Source: an uncultured SAR86 cluster bacterium (lineage in GTDB: Bacteria; Pseudomonadota; Gammaproteobacteria; Magnimaribacterales; Magnimaribacteraceae). From it: a stretch of DNA of 64,000 nucleotides. Below, piece after piece: positions 55,217 through 64,000 of the stretch (the first letter of the stretch is position 1; every line of letters begins with the position of its first letter). The notes beneath the pieces were generated by a model. The model did not search any database. It saw only the letters and a list, made by a program, of their open reading frames with translations, and had not been told where the DNA came from. The DNA lies in the NCBI GenBank assembly GCA_938048695.1, contig CALIUO010000007.1, positions 235,556 to 299,555 on the forward strand, read 5' to 3'. The translations under genes were made by a program, and so were the position numbers.

Positions 55217-55957
55217 TCAAGAAGAATAAATATCAGTCATGGCATAGAGACCAGCTGTTTTTTCTGTTAACCAAGATGCCCCTTTTAATGCGCCTAAAGC
55301 AAAAATAGAACGATTTTCAGCCTTGTGTTTTAGTTCTATTGTTTCATCATGTAATCCTATTCGCACAGTATGTTCGCCAGGATTCTTGCCTTCTCTAAAG
55401 CTTTCTATAGATACATTAGCCCCTGGGTAAATGATTGATATCTCTTTTTGAAGGTCGAGAGCTGTTCCTGAAGGAGCGTCTTTTTTTTCAGTATGATGAG
55501 TTTCGCTAATATTAAATTTGTTATCTTTAGAAAAGAACTTTTTAGCATGGTTAAGAAGAGATTTAAGGATAGCAATTCCAGGACTGGTATTAGGTGCATA
55601 TAAAATTGCTATTTCTTTGCTTGATAATTCTATTTCTTCAATTTGGGTTGAATTAAAACCTGTTGTTCCAATTAAAATTGGAATATTTCTTGTAACGGCC
55701 TCTTTCAAAACCTTCATAGAAGCCTCAGGACTAGAAAAATCAATTATGACATCTGGTTTAACTTCTTCTGGAATAGTATCTGATATCTTGATACCTACTT
55801 CATTGGTATCCAGGAGTTCACCAATATCCTTTTGTATAAATAGATTGTTGGGTGAGCAACTTCCGCCCACAAGATCAAAATCACTATCTTTGAGAATATA
55901 AGATGATAGAAGTGTGCCAACCTTGCCAGTAATGCCTGAAATGAATATTTGTTTCAC
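55217..55957 (-). CDS. dapB: 4-hydroxy-tetrahydrodipicolinate reductase
   Basis: GITGKVG, DFSSPEA, SETHHTEKKDAPSGTAL. Confidence 0.96.
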   Translation of the reverse strand: MKQIFISGITGKVGTLLSSYILKDSDFDLVGGSCSPNNLFIQKDIGELLDTNEVGIKISDTIPEEVKPDVIIDFSSPEASMKVLKEAVTRNIPILIGTTGFNSTQIEEIELSSKEIAILYAPNTSPGIAILKSLLNHAKKFFSKDNKFNISETHHTEKKDAPSGTALDLQKEISIIYPGANVSIESFREGKNPGEHTVRIGLHDETIELKHKAENRSIFALGALKGASWLTEKTAGLYAMTDIYSS

Positions 55958-55963
55958 TTTAGA

Positions 55964-57085
55964 TTAATTCTTTGTATCAAAAAATGATTTTACCTTAGAA
56001 AACCATTCTTCTCTTAGCGGATTCTGCTTTGAATTATTTGAAATAGAAACTTGGAATTCACGTAAAAGTTCTTTTTGGTCCCTTGAAAGATTCTGTGGAG
56101 TTTCAATTACAGCTCTACAAAGAAGATCACCTGTTGATCCTCCTCTTATTGGGCTAATTCCTTTACCTCTGAGTCTAAATAATTTCCCTGTTTGCGTGCC
56201 TTCAGGTATTTTTATTTTTACTTTTCCATCTAATGTAGGAATTTGGATATCACCTCCTAATGCAGCATCTATGAAGCTTATAGGTGCCTCGCAATATAGA
56301 TGTTTACCATCTCGTTCGAATACATCGTGTGGTAAAACTTTGATTTGGACAAATAAGTCTCCTGAAGGTCCTCCATTTATTCCAGCTTCTCCCTCACCAG
56401 AAAGTCTTATTCTATCTCCTGTATCAACACCCGCAGGGATTTTCACAGATAAAGTTTTACGTTTTTCTACTCGACCCTGACCTCTGCATGATTCACAGGG
56501 ATTACTTATAATTTGTCCTGAACCTGAACATCTTCCGCAGGTTTGAGCGACAGAGAAGAAGCCTTGTTGCATTCTGACTTGACCAGCTCCACCACAAGAA
56601 TCACAGGTTATGGGTTGACTTCCTTCACCTGCACCAGTCCCATTACAAGATTCGCAACTCTCCAAAGCAGGTATTGCAATTTTTTCAGTAACTCCTCTAA
56701 CAGCATCTTCTAGATCTATTGTCATAGAGTATTGTAGATCTGACCCTTTATTAGATCTTTGCCTTCTACTGAATGGATCTCCCCCTCCAAATATATCTCC
56801 AAAAATATCCCCGAAGATATCATTAAACCCTTGTGAGTTGCCTCCTCCAAAACCAGAGGCATTTACACCATCATGACCGAATTGATCATAGGCACTTCTT
56901 TTACTGGTATCTGATAAGATTTCGTAGGCCTCGGATGCTTCTTTAAATTTTTCCTCAGCTGCCGGATCATCTGAATTCCTGTCAGGATGATATTTCATGG
57001 CCAGTTTTCTGTAGGCCTTTTTCAATTCATCCTCTGATGCTCCTTTTTGAACACCTAATACATCATAATAATCCTTTTTAGACAT
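55964..57085 (-). CDS. dnaJ: Chaperone DnaJ
   Basis: J domain HPDRN, G/F region, four CxxCxGxG zinc repeats. Confidence 0.98.
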   Translation of the reverse strand: MSKKDYYDVLGVQKGASEDELKKAYRKLAMKYHPDRNSDDPAAEEKFKEASEAYEILSDTSKRSAYDQFGHDGVNASGFGGGNSQGFNDIFGDIFGDIFGGGDPFSRRQRSNKGSDLQYSMTIDLEDAVRGVTEKIAIPALESCESCNGTGAGEGSQPITCDSCGGAGQVRMQQGFFSVAQTCGRCSGSGQIISNPCESCRGQGRVEKRKTLSVKIPAGVDTGDRIRLSGEGEAGINGGPSGDLFVQIKVLPHDVFERDGKHLYCEAPISFIDAALGGDIQIPTLDGKVKIKIPEGTQTGKLFRLRGKGISPIRGGSTGDLLCRAVIETPQNLSRDQKELLREFQVSISNNSKQNPLREEWFSKVKSFFDTKN

Positions 57086-57115
57086 TGATCTGCTTTAGCC
57101 TAATCGGATAGATAG

Positions 57116-59041
57116 TTAAGAATTTTGGTTTTCTTTTTCTTCTGTTACTTCTTCAAAATCTGCATCAACTACATCTGAATCTGTATCTGCATTCTGAGCA
57201 TCCTGATCAGAGGCTTCTTTATTCTTTACCTCTTCTTCATACATCCTTTGTGCAAGAGGAGCAGAAGCTTCAGATAGTGCTTTAACCTTTGCGTCAATGA
57301 CTTCTTTATCATCTCCTTTCAAGGCCTCTTCAAGTTCTTGTATGCCAGTCTCGATAGCCTCTTTTTCTGAATCCTCGACTTTATCCTTAGCTTCATCTAA
57401 GGTTTTATTACAGCTATGAACTAAGTTCTCGCCTAAATTCTTTGCCTGTACCAGCTCTTCAAATTTCTTATCATCCTCTGCATGAGCTTCTGCATCTTTT
57501 ACCATCTGCTCTATTTCTTCATCAGATAGACCACTGGAAGCTTTGATTTCGATTGATTGTTCTTTTCCAGTAGCTTTATCTTTAGCTGAAACATTCAGAA
57601 TCCCGTTTGCATCTAAATCAAAAGAGACTTCAATTTGAGGCATCCCTCTGGGAGAAGCAGGTATATCTGTAAGATTGAACTGTCCAAGAGTTTTATTTTC
57701 AGTAGCTTGTTTTCTTTCACCCTGCAAAACATGGACTGTTACCGCAGTCTGATTATCTTCAGCTGTAGAAAAGACTTGAGATTTATTTGTTGGAATAGTG
57801 GTATTTTTATCGATAAGGGGTGTCATAACTCCTCCCATAGTCTCAATGCCTAGAGTAAGTGGAGTGACATCTAGTAGAAGGACATCTGTCACATCACCCG
57901 CTAATACAGCACCCTGGATAGCAGCACCAACAGACACTGCCTCATCCGGATTTACATCCTTTCTAGCTTCTTTTCCGAAGAATGCTTTAACTTTTTCTTG
58001 GACTAGAGGCATTCTGGTTTGCCCACCTACTAAAATAACTTCGTCAACTTCAGAAGTTTTGAGTCCTGCATCCTTTAGTGCTATTTCTGTAGGCTTAATT
58101 GTTCTTTCAACTAAGTTTTCAACGAGTGATTCTAGTTTTGCTCTGGTTAACTTATGAACGAAATGTTTAGCTCCTGAGGAATCAGCAGTAATATAGGGAA
58201 GATTTATTTCAGACTGTTGATTGCTTGATAATTCTATTTTTGCCTTCTCGGCTGCCTCTTTAAGCCTTTGAAGAGCAGCTGAGTCATTATGCAAATCCAA
58301 ACCTGATTCTTTTTTAAATTCATCTGCTAGATATTCAATGAGAGTTATATCAAAGTCTTCTCCACCTAAAAAAGTGTCTCCATTTGTTGATAGCACTTCA
58401 AATTGATGCTCTCCATCAACTTCAGCTATTTCAATGATTGAAACATCGAATGTTCCGCCTCCTAAGTCATAGACTGCTATCTTTTGATCACCTTTGCCTT
58501 TATCTAACCCATAAGCTAAAGCAGCAGCAGTGGGTTCATTGATAATCCTTTTTACCTCTAAACCTGCAATCTTGCCAGCATCCTTTGTGGCTTGTCTTTG
58601 TGAATCATTAAAATAAGCTGGAACTGTAATCACAGCTTCTTTTACTTCTTGTCCTAGATAATCCTCAGCAGTCTTCTTCATTTTCTTCAATATCTCTGCA
58701 GATACTTGTTGAGGTGCAAGTTTTTTTCCCTCTGCTTCTACCCAAGCGTCACCGTTATCAGCCGCTAGTATTTTATAGGCGACCATATCACTATCCTTTT
58801 TGACAACATCATCGTCATGTTTTCTACCTATAAGTCGCTTAATAGCGTATAGAGTATTTTCTGGGTTCGTAACTGCTTGGTTTTTTGCAGAATCTCCTAC
58901 CTTTATTTCTTCCCCATATGCTACAACTGAAGGAGTAGTTCTTTTTCCTTCAGAATTTTCTATTACTTTAGCTTGATCTCCCTCCATGACTGAAACACAT
59001 GAATTTGTTGTTCCTAAGTCAATACCAATTACTTTAGCCAT
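57116..59041 (-). CDS. dnaK: Chaperone DnaK
   Basis: [17 protein letters not shown], full-length Hsp70. Confidence 0.99.
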   Translation of the reverse strand: MAKVIGIDLGTTNSCVSVMEGDQAKVIENSEGKRTTPSVVAYGEEIKVGDSAKNQAVTNPENTLYAIKRLIGRKHDDDVVKKDSDMVAYKILAADNGDAWVEAEGKKLAPQQVSAEILKKMKKTAEDYLGQEVKEAVITVPAYFNDSQRQATKDAGKIAGLEVKRIINEPTAAALAYGLDKGKGDQKIAVYDLGGGTFDVSIIEIAEVDGEHQFEVLSTNGDTFLGGEDFDITLIEYLADEFKKESGLDLHNDSAALQRLKEAAEKAKIELSSNQQSEINLPYITADSSGAKHFVHKLTRAKLESLVENLVERTIKPTEIALKDAGLKTSEVDEVILVGGQTRMPLVQEKVKAFFGKEARKDVNPDEAVSVGAAIQGAVLAGDVTDVLLLDVTPLTLGIETMGGVMTPLIDKNTTIPTNKSQVFSTAEDNQTAVTVHVLQGERKQATENKTLGQFNLTDIPASPRGMPQIEVSFDLDANGILNVSAKDKATGKEQSIEIKASSGLSDEEIEQMVKDAEAHAEDDKKFEELVQAKNLGENLVHSCNKTLDEAKDKVEDSEKEAIETGIQELEEALKGDDKEVIDAKVKALSEASAPLAQRMYEEEVKNKEASDQDAQNADTDSDVVDADFEEVTEEKENQNS

Positions 59042-59073
59042 TTTTTTAACTCCGCATTAAGTTGTTTTACATA

Positions 59074-59101
59074 AGATGGGGTTTATGTTCTCTATTTCAA
59101 G
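59074..59101 (-). promoter_or_regulatory. Sigma-32 heat-shock promoter for dnaK
   Basis: Minus strand CTTGAAA-N13-CCCCATCT, match to CTTGAAA/CCCCATNT consensus. Confidence 0.88.
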
Positions 59102-59109
59102 GGGATTTA

Positions 59110-59673
59110 TTATTTTTCTTGAGATTTCTTCGAGACTACAACTTTTGCAGGCCTGAGGGTCCTATCCATAATTGAGTAACCTTTCTGTACAAAATCTATT
59201 ATGGTATTTGGCTCTAAGTTATCGTCCTCTACAAGAGATATTGCTTCATGTTTATCTGGATCAAAGCTTTTCTCTTCGATACTGATTTGCTCTATGCCGG
59301 ATGACTTCAAAGAACTTTCTAAGCTTTTTAAGGTTAATTCAAGCCCCTCTTTTATTATCAAACTATTTTCATCATCCGCACAAGAGTCAATCGCCCGCTC
59401 GAGATTATCTGCAACAGATAGGAAATCCTTTGCTAGGGCCTCCACTCCAAAAAGTCGTGCCTTGGTTACTTCTTGAGCAGCTATTCTTCTTACATTCTGG
59501 ACTTCAGCCTTTGCCCTTAAAAGCTGATCTTCAAGATCTTTAATTGTATCTTCCTCAGAAGCTTCTTCCGGAAGCTCTTCAACACTCTCTGGCTCCAGAT
59601 CAATAGTGTTTTCTTCGTCTATCAAAACTTCTTTTTGATTTTCTAGATCTTGCTCTTTCTTATTGTCGTTCAA
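59110..59673 (-). CDS. grpE: Nucleotide exchange factor GrpE
   Basis: Coiled-coil, FLSVADNLERAIDS, VQKGYSIMDRTLRPAKVVVSK. Confidence 0.95.
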   Translation of the reverse strand: MNDNKKEQDLENQKEVLIDEENTIDLEPESVEELPEEASEEDTIKDLEDQLLRAKAEVQNVRRIAAQEVTKARLFGVEALAKDFLSVADNLERAIDSCADDENSLIIKEGLELTLKSLESSLKSSGIEQISIEEKSFDPDKHEAISLVEDDNLEPNTIIDFVQKGYSIMDRTLRPAKVVVSKKSQEK

Positions 59674-59694
59674 TGATTTCTCCTTTCAAACCCT

Positions 59695-59722
59695 ATATGG
59701 GGTTTAAAAAAGTCTATTCAAG
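59695..59722 (-). promoter_or_regulatory. Sigma-32 heat-shock promoter for grpE
   Basis: Minus strand CTTGAAT-N13-CCCCATAT. Confidence 0.82.
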
Positions 59723-59727
59723 TCTTA

Positions 59728-60135
59728 TTAATCTTTGATGGGTTTTACGTACAGGACCATACTGTGGTCTATAATTTCGTACCCTTGTTCTTTCGCTAAT
59801 TTCTTTTGTCGTTCTTCAATAATGTCGTCAGTAAACTCAATTACATCTCCAGTATCGAGACAAACCATATGATCGTGGTGATCAGATGGTGTTAATTCAT
59901 AAACACCATGTCCTTCTTCAAAATTGTGCCTTATGCAGATACCAGCTTGTTCGAACTGGGTTAAAACTCTATAAACTGTAGCCAAGCCAACCTCTTCTCC
60001 GGCATCAATTAACCGCCTGTAAATCTCTTCAGCACTTAGGTGAGTTTTATCACCACCTTCAAGTAACTCTAAGATTCTTAAACGAGGTAAAGTTACCTTT
60101 AAACCCGCTTTTTTTAGCTCTGCGTCATCACTCAA
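59728..60135 (-). CDS. fur: Ferric uptake regulator Fur
   Basis: LKVTLPRLRILELL, GLATVYRVLTQFEQAGI, HHDHMVCLDTGDVIEF. Confidence 0.95.
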   Translation of the reverse strand: MSDDAELKKAGLKVTLPRLRILELLEGGDKTHLSAEEIYRRLIDAGEEVGLATVYRVLTQFEQAGICIRHNFEEGHGVYELTPSDHHDHMVCLDTGDVIEFTDDIIEERQKKLAKEQGYEIIDHSMVLYVKPIKD

Positions 60136-60211
60136 TTTGAATGTCCTCTAAATAACTAAGAATAATTAATGTATATCATTATAATATCCAAATACCCTTA
60201 TTAGAAAATTA

Positions 60212-60541
60212 ATGAACAGAAATTTAAAATTTGTCGTTTTACTGCTAACTACTATGGTTCTTGCAGGTTGCAGTATTCCAAGAATATTCCAAGTTGTTAT
60301 TAGCCAAGGAAATTTAGTAGATCAAGAGATGTTAGATAAGCTTGAAATAGGAATGACTGAATCTCAAGTAAAGTTTGTAATGGGAACTCCACTTATTTCT
60401 GATACTTTCTACCCAAACAGATGGGATTACTTTACATCCGTTACCCAGGGTACAACTACTTATACCAATCAGAAGGTTACTTTGTACTTTGAAGATAACA
60501 AGCTAGTGAGTTGGGAAGGTGAAATTGATTCACCTAATTAA
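60212..60541 (+). CDS. bamE: Outer membrane assembly lipoprotein BamE (SmpA/OmlA)
   Basis: Lipobox LAGC, GMTESQVKFVMGTPL, divergent from fur. Confidence 0.92.
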   Translation: MNRNLKFVVLLLTTMVLAGCSIPRIFQVVISQGNLVDQEMLDKLEIGMTESQVKFVMGTPLISDTFYPNRWDYFTSVTQGTTTYTNQKVTLYFEDNKLVSWEGEIDSPN

Positions 60542-60542
60542 A

Positions 60543-61886
60543 TTAGATAAAAAAGTAGAGAAAAACACATCCTACCATCACTGGTGAAATGTAACGGATA
60601 CTGAAATACCAAAATTTAAAAATAAAGTTCTCTTCAACATCTAATTCCTCTAATACATTTTCTTTTTTCATCACCCAACCTACAAAAATAGCGATAAATA
60701 TGCCTCCTAAGGGCAGCATGATCTGATTGGTCAAGAAATCAGTTGCATCAAAGAAGTTTTTTCCAAAGATAGTGAATTCAGAGAGTAAATTAAATGATAA
60801 AGCACTAAAAAGACCTAAAAACCAAGCTACGAAACCTAGCAATAGAGTAGCTGTAATTCTTTTAATCTTTAGAGATTCTATCAACCATGCAACTCCAGGC
60901 TCTATAAGAGATATTGAAGAACTCAAGGCAGCTATACTCAACAAAACGAAAAATAATGTTCCAAAGAAAACGCCTAAAGGCATGGAGCTAAATGCAATAG
61001 GCAGTGTGACAAAAACTAGACCTGGCCCTTCTGAAGCAGCCAAACCATTGGCAAAAACAATCGGAAATATTGCAATACCTGCCAAAAGAGCAACACCTGT
61101 ATCCAGAGCCGCGACTGATATAGCTGTTTTGCCAATATTTTGGTTGGCTGGCATGTAAGCACCATAAGCCATAATCGCCCCCATACCTAAGCTTAATGTA
61201 AAAAAGGCTTGCCCTAACGCTTCCAGCATAACTTCGGGAGTTATTTTGCTAAAGTCGGGCTGGAATAGATAAATTATTCCCTGAATAAAAGCTCCAGACT
61301 GAGTTGCATACAGGCACAAAAGAAGAACTATCACAAACAGCATAGGCATTAATGTATTTATCCACTTCTCTAAACCATCAAGTATTCCTCTAGCTACTAC
61401 AAATACTGTTATAGACAAAAATAGAGTATGCCAAAAAATTAATGAAGTAGGACTAGATAGGAGGTCATTGAAACTGGTAGTAGAGCTTTCGGCTGTAATG
61501 TTCTGAAATCCATTAAAAACATATGAAAGTGCCCAACCAGCTGCAACGCTGTAAAAGGATAAGATTAATAAACCAGCTAAAGCTCCAGTTGCTCCAAGCA
61601 AGCTCCAAGCTGGAGTAGTATTTGCCTCAACCGCCAAAGCTTTCATTGTATTGGCAGGGCTACTTCTTCCCCTTCTACCAATCATTATTTCGCCCAGCAT
61701 TATTGGTAGGCCAATTACTGCAATGCAAGCCAGATAAACTAGTACAAACGCCCCACCACCATTGTCTCCCGCCATGTATGGGAACTTCCAAATATTGCCC
61801 AATCCTACCGCAGAACCCGTTGCAGCAAGTATAAATGTCCACCTGCTAGACCAGGTTCCATGTATTGATTTTCTTTCTTCTGCCAT
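60543..61886 (-). CDS. Neurotransmitter:sodium symporter (SNF) family transporter
   Basis: GTWSSRWTFILAATGSAVGLGNIWKFPYMAGDNGGGAFVLVYL. Confidence 0.93.
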   Translation of the reverse strand: MAEERKSIHGTWSSRWTFILAATGSAVGLGNIWKFPYMAGDNGGGAFVLVYLACIAVIGLPIMLGEIMIGRRGRSSPANTMKALAVEANTTPAWSLLGATGALAGLLILSFYSVAAGWALSYVFNGFQNITAESSTTSFNDLLSSPTSLIFWHTLFLSITVFVVARGILDGLEKWINTLMPMLFVIVLLLCLYATQSGAFIQGIIYLFQPDFSKITPEVMLEALGQAFFTLSLGMGAIMAYGAYMPANQNIGKTAISVAALDTGVALLAGIAIFPIVFANGLAASEGPGLVFVTLPIAFSSMPLGVFFGTLFFVLLSIAALSSSISLIEPGVAWLIESLKIKRITATLLLGFVAWFLGLFSALSFNLLSEFTIFGKNFFDATDFLTNQIMLPLGGIFIAIFVGWVMKKENVLEELDVEENFIFKFWYFSIRYISPVMVGCVFLYFFI

Positions 61887-61887
61887 T

Positions 61888-62376
61888 TTAATTATAGATA
61901 GCTAGCGGATAAGTATAGGGGTTAATCCAGTAAGTTAAGATTAACATAAGACAAATACACAAGATAATGCTTATTTTATTTATCAAATCTTGAAAGTTAT
62001 TTGGAAAAATAGCGACCATGGAGTTGATTAATGTTAGATGCCGTGCCATGTAAACTACAGATAATAAAAATGCAATTCCCCAAGCTGGATTTGCGTAAAT
62101 AGATACGAACGCCCCCAATATTGCTACAGAAGGAGGGATACAAGAGATAAGAGTTAATTTCTTTTTATATTTTGAATTCTCTATATTTCTAACAGACCAA
62201 ATGTTACCGCTAAGAAAAAATAAAATGATAGAAAAATATATCTGTCCTAAATGAGCTACAAAATAAGCCGTATTATCGGAAGTAAACCATAGAGATGCTG
62301 CGAGACCGATGAGAGGTGAAATTGAAATAAAAGCAATTCCCTTGAATGATCTAAATAAAACATCTTCATCTTGCAT
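61888..62376 (-). CDS. Small multi-TM protein, possibly DUF3429-like
   Basis: Hydrophobic periodicity; ...IILFFLSGNIWSV; family assignment tentative. Confidence 0.5.
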   Translation of the reverse strand: MQDEDVLFRSFKGIAFISISPLIGLAASLWFTSDNTAYFVAHLGQIYFSIILFFLSGNIWSVRNIENSKYKKKLTLISCIPPSVAILGAFVSIYANPAWGIAFLLSVVYMARHLTLINSMVAIFPNNFQDLINKISIILCICLMLILTYWINPYTYPLAIYN

Positions 62377-62414
62377 GTCTGATACAATTTTATATGAAAG
62401 TTAAGGTCGAAGCT

Positions 62415-62888
62415 GTGGCAAAAAAAAATAAAAAAAGTGACAACACTATTTCTGAAAATAGAAAAGCTAGATTCGACTATGAAATTTCAAAAAAATTCGA
62501 AGCTGGACTATCACTTTTGGGCTGGGAAACAAAGAGTATAAGAGAAAACAATGCTCAAATCGCTGAAGCTTATACCCTGCTAAAAGACAGTGAAGCCTAT
62601 TTGATAGGAAGCTATATTGATCCTTTAAAAAATAGTAATCAAGAGATGGATCCAACGAGATCAAGGAAATTACTGCTAAATCGAAAAGAATTAAATGAAA
62701 TTATTAAATCCACTTCTCAGAAAGGTAATACTTGCATACCTACTAAACTTTACTGGAAAAATGGTCTCATTAAATGTGAAATTGCTCTTGCAATAGGTAA
62801 AAAATCGCAAGATAAAAGAAACTCAATCAAATCAAGAGATTGGGAGCGCCAAAAAGCTCAAGAACTTAGAGAAAGAAACAAAAATTAG
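62415..62888 (+). CDS. smpB: SsrA-binding protein SmpB (GTG start preferred)
   Basis: NTISENRKARFDYEISKKFEAGLSLLGWETKSIREN; AAGG upstream of GTG at 62415; ORF track start 62394; adjacent to ssrA. Confidence 0.93.
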   Translation: MAKKNKKSDNTISENRKARFDYEISKKFEAGLSLLGWETKSIRENNAQIAEAYTLLKDSEAYLIGSYIDPLKNSNQEMDPTRSRKLLLNRKELNEIIKSTSQKGNTCIPTKLYWKNGLIKCEIALAIGKKSQDKRNSIKSRDWERQKAQELRERNKN

Positions 62889-62928
62889 TTAAGTTTCAAA
62901 AGGAAAGGTATAATCCCTCGGCTTTTTT

Positions 62929-63283
62929 GGGGGCGAACTGGCTTCGACAGTAGCTATAAAACCTCAAGTGCATGTCGAGAAGGTAATAATTCTCGTTAAA
63001 AAATTATTGCAAACTTGTTAGTTGGCGAAAACGCAGACTACGCTCTAGCCGCTTAATTGGCTAGCTGTCTTTGGTAACGTGCTCGTGCGCCTCCAAAGAC
63101 AGACGATTTCACGAGATGCTGAAGTTGCTCTTCTCATTGGTAATTTCTTAAGAATAAATTGAGATCGTCTTTTAATCCCTGTTTATCGGGTGTCAAAAGA
63201 TTAAATTAATAGATAAAACTAAACATGTAGATCTTGTGGCAGAGTACTAGTGGACGCGGGTTCAATTCCCGCCGCCTCCACCA
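62929..63283 (+). ncRNA. ssrA: tmRNA (ssrA), tag GENADYALAA
   Basis: 5' GGGGGCGAACTGGCTTCGACAG pairs with 3' CGCCTCCACCA; tag ORF 63024-63056; T-arm GCGGGTTCAATTCCCGC. Confidence 0.96.
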
Positions 63284-63302
63284 AAAGTGCTATCATATTT
63301 TT

Positions 63303-63803
63303 ATGGTAGAACAACAAATTCTCATAACTATAGCTACACTTGCTGTGACCCTAGCTGGTTTTTCTGGTGTAGTTGGAATTTTTTCTAAAGAACTGTCACC
63401 TATTAAAAGTTACAAGCTAGAAACTTTACTATTTCAAAGTGGTGTTGCGTTATTTGCTTCTCTGACCGCTTTAATTGCCTCTCAAATGGGAGGAGGTTTG
63501 AAGAGCGAACAAGAGTTTAGATTGTTTTGGGCAATCTCTAGTTGGGTTTATGTAAGTATTACAGTTATAGCATTAATTTTTGCAACTATCGACATAATAA
63601 AAACTGAAAGTTATAAAAATATCAATTACGATATTTTGTTTTATTTGTCTTTCTTCGTTGTGATAGCTCTGCTAATTTTTAATGCTCTGTATATTCAAGA
63701 TGCCTATTTATTCCATATCGCATTGGAGATAAATCTAGCTTTTGCTTTCGTATCTTTTTACACACTAGTAATGCCAACGAAAGAAAAGCTGCCAAAAGAA
63801 TAA
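63303..63803 (+). CDS. Hypothetical four-TM protein
   Basis: [27 protein letters not shown]...; real start must be after the tmRNA end. Confidence 0.7.
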   Translation: MVEQQILITIATLAVTLAGFSGVVGIFSKELSPIKSYKLETLLFQSGVALFASLTALIASQMGGGLKSEQEFRLFWAISSWVYVSITVIALIFATIDIIKTESYKNINYDILFYLSFFVVIALLIFNALYIQDAYLFHIALEINLAFAFVSFYTLVMPTKEKLPKE

Positions 63804-63818
63804 CAAGGAGAAAAAATA

Positions 63819-64000
63819 TGTCGGGAATAACGAAACAAGATGGGCCAGTAGCAGTTACAGGTGCTAGTGGATATATAGGATCAAGGATAGTAGAAGATTT
63901 ATTAATTGAGGGATATGAGGTCAATGCATGTGTAAGAGACGCAAGTAATAATAAAAAAATAGATCATCTAATTGAATTAGGAAAAAACGCTTCTGAGTCA
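63819..64000 (+). CDS. NAD(P)-dependent epimerase / dihydroflavonol-4-reductase-like SDR (truncated by window edge)
   Basis: [44 protein letters not shown] Rossmann start; AAGGAG upstream. Confidence 0.85.

Noticed and set aside
57798-58157. 119-aa plus-strand ORF
   Set aside because: Antisense shadow of dnaK; highly conserved coding on the other strand explains its openness.
59686-59705. AAACCC-TATAT-GGGGTTT considered as a fur terminator or CIRCE element
   Set aside because: No U tract follows and it does not match the CIRCE TTAGCACTC-N9-GAGTGCTAA; better explained as the sigma-32 -10 region.
59728-60135. Fur lacking the second Cys of the CxxC pair and C-terminal Cys residues
   Set aside because: The same CxxT/N-type form occurs in other gammaproteobacterial Fur proteins (e.g. 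Pseudomonas-type), so not unusual.
60727-61158. 143-aa plus-strand ORF
   Set aside because: Antisense to the SNF transporter; composition is that of a complementary TM-coding strand.
63234-63302. ORF track start of the 189-aa ORF at 63234
   Set aside because: Lies inside the tmRNA 3' end; the realistic start is ATG 63303.

Overview
This window is a dense, AT-rich, streamlined chromosomal segment from a gammaproteobacterium. A marine SAR86-like lineage is my guess from codon/AT bias and gene content, and I have not tested it. It carries about 50 housekeeping genes in classical gammaproteobacterial synteny blocks: secG-tRNA-Leu(GAG)-tRNA-fMet; rlmE-ftsH-glmM-tpiA; pyrF-carA-carB-greA; map-glnD-dapC-dapD-dapE; lptFG/pepA-holC-valS; rimI-holD(like); leuA; tilS/accA/dnaE/rnhB/lpxB/lpxA/fabZ/lpxD/skp/bamA/rseP/dxr/cdsA/uppS/frr/tsf/rpsB; dapB-dnaJ-dnaK-grpE-fur/bamE; smpB-ssrA. 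I see no mobile elements, CRISPR arrays or defence islands. The most interesting signals are regulatory and non-coding. (1) A pyrBI-type attenuator lies in front of pyrF-carA-carB: an unannotated 35-48 codon ORF reads straight through an intrinsic terminator and its U8 tract and ends overlapping the pyrF start codon. (2) The leuA leader holds a Leu-rich short ORF and three hairpins. (3) A near-perfect hairpin buries the SD and the first base of the start codon of a GPH-type MFS transporter. (4) The initiator tRNA has a U1-U72 mismatch. Others are two textbook sigma-32 promoters, a long acidic tail on ribosomal protein S2, a membrane-anchored cold-shock-domain protein, and missing pyrH and folP at their canonical loci. 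All assignments come from reading sequence and remembered family motifs; no database search was run.
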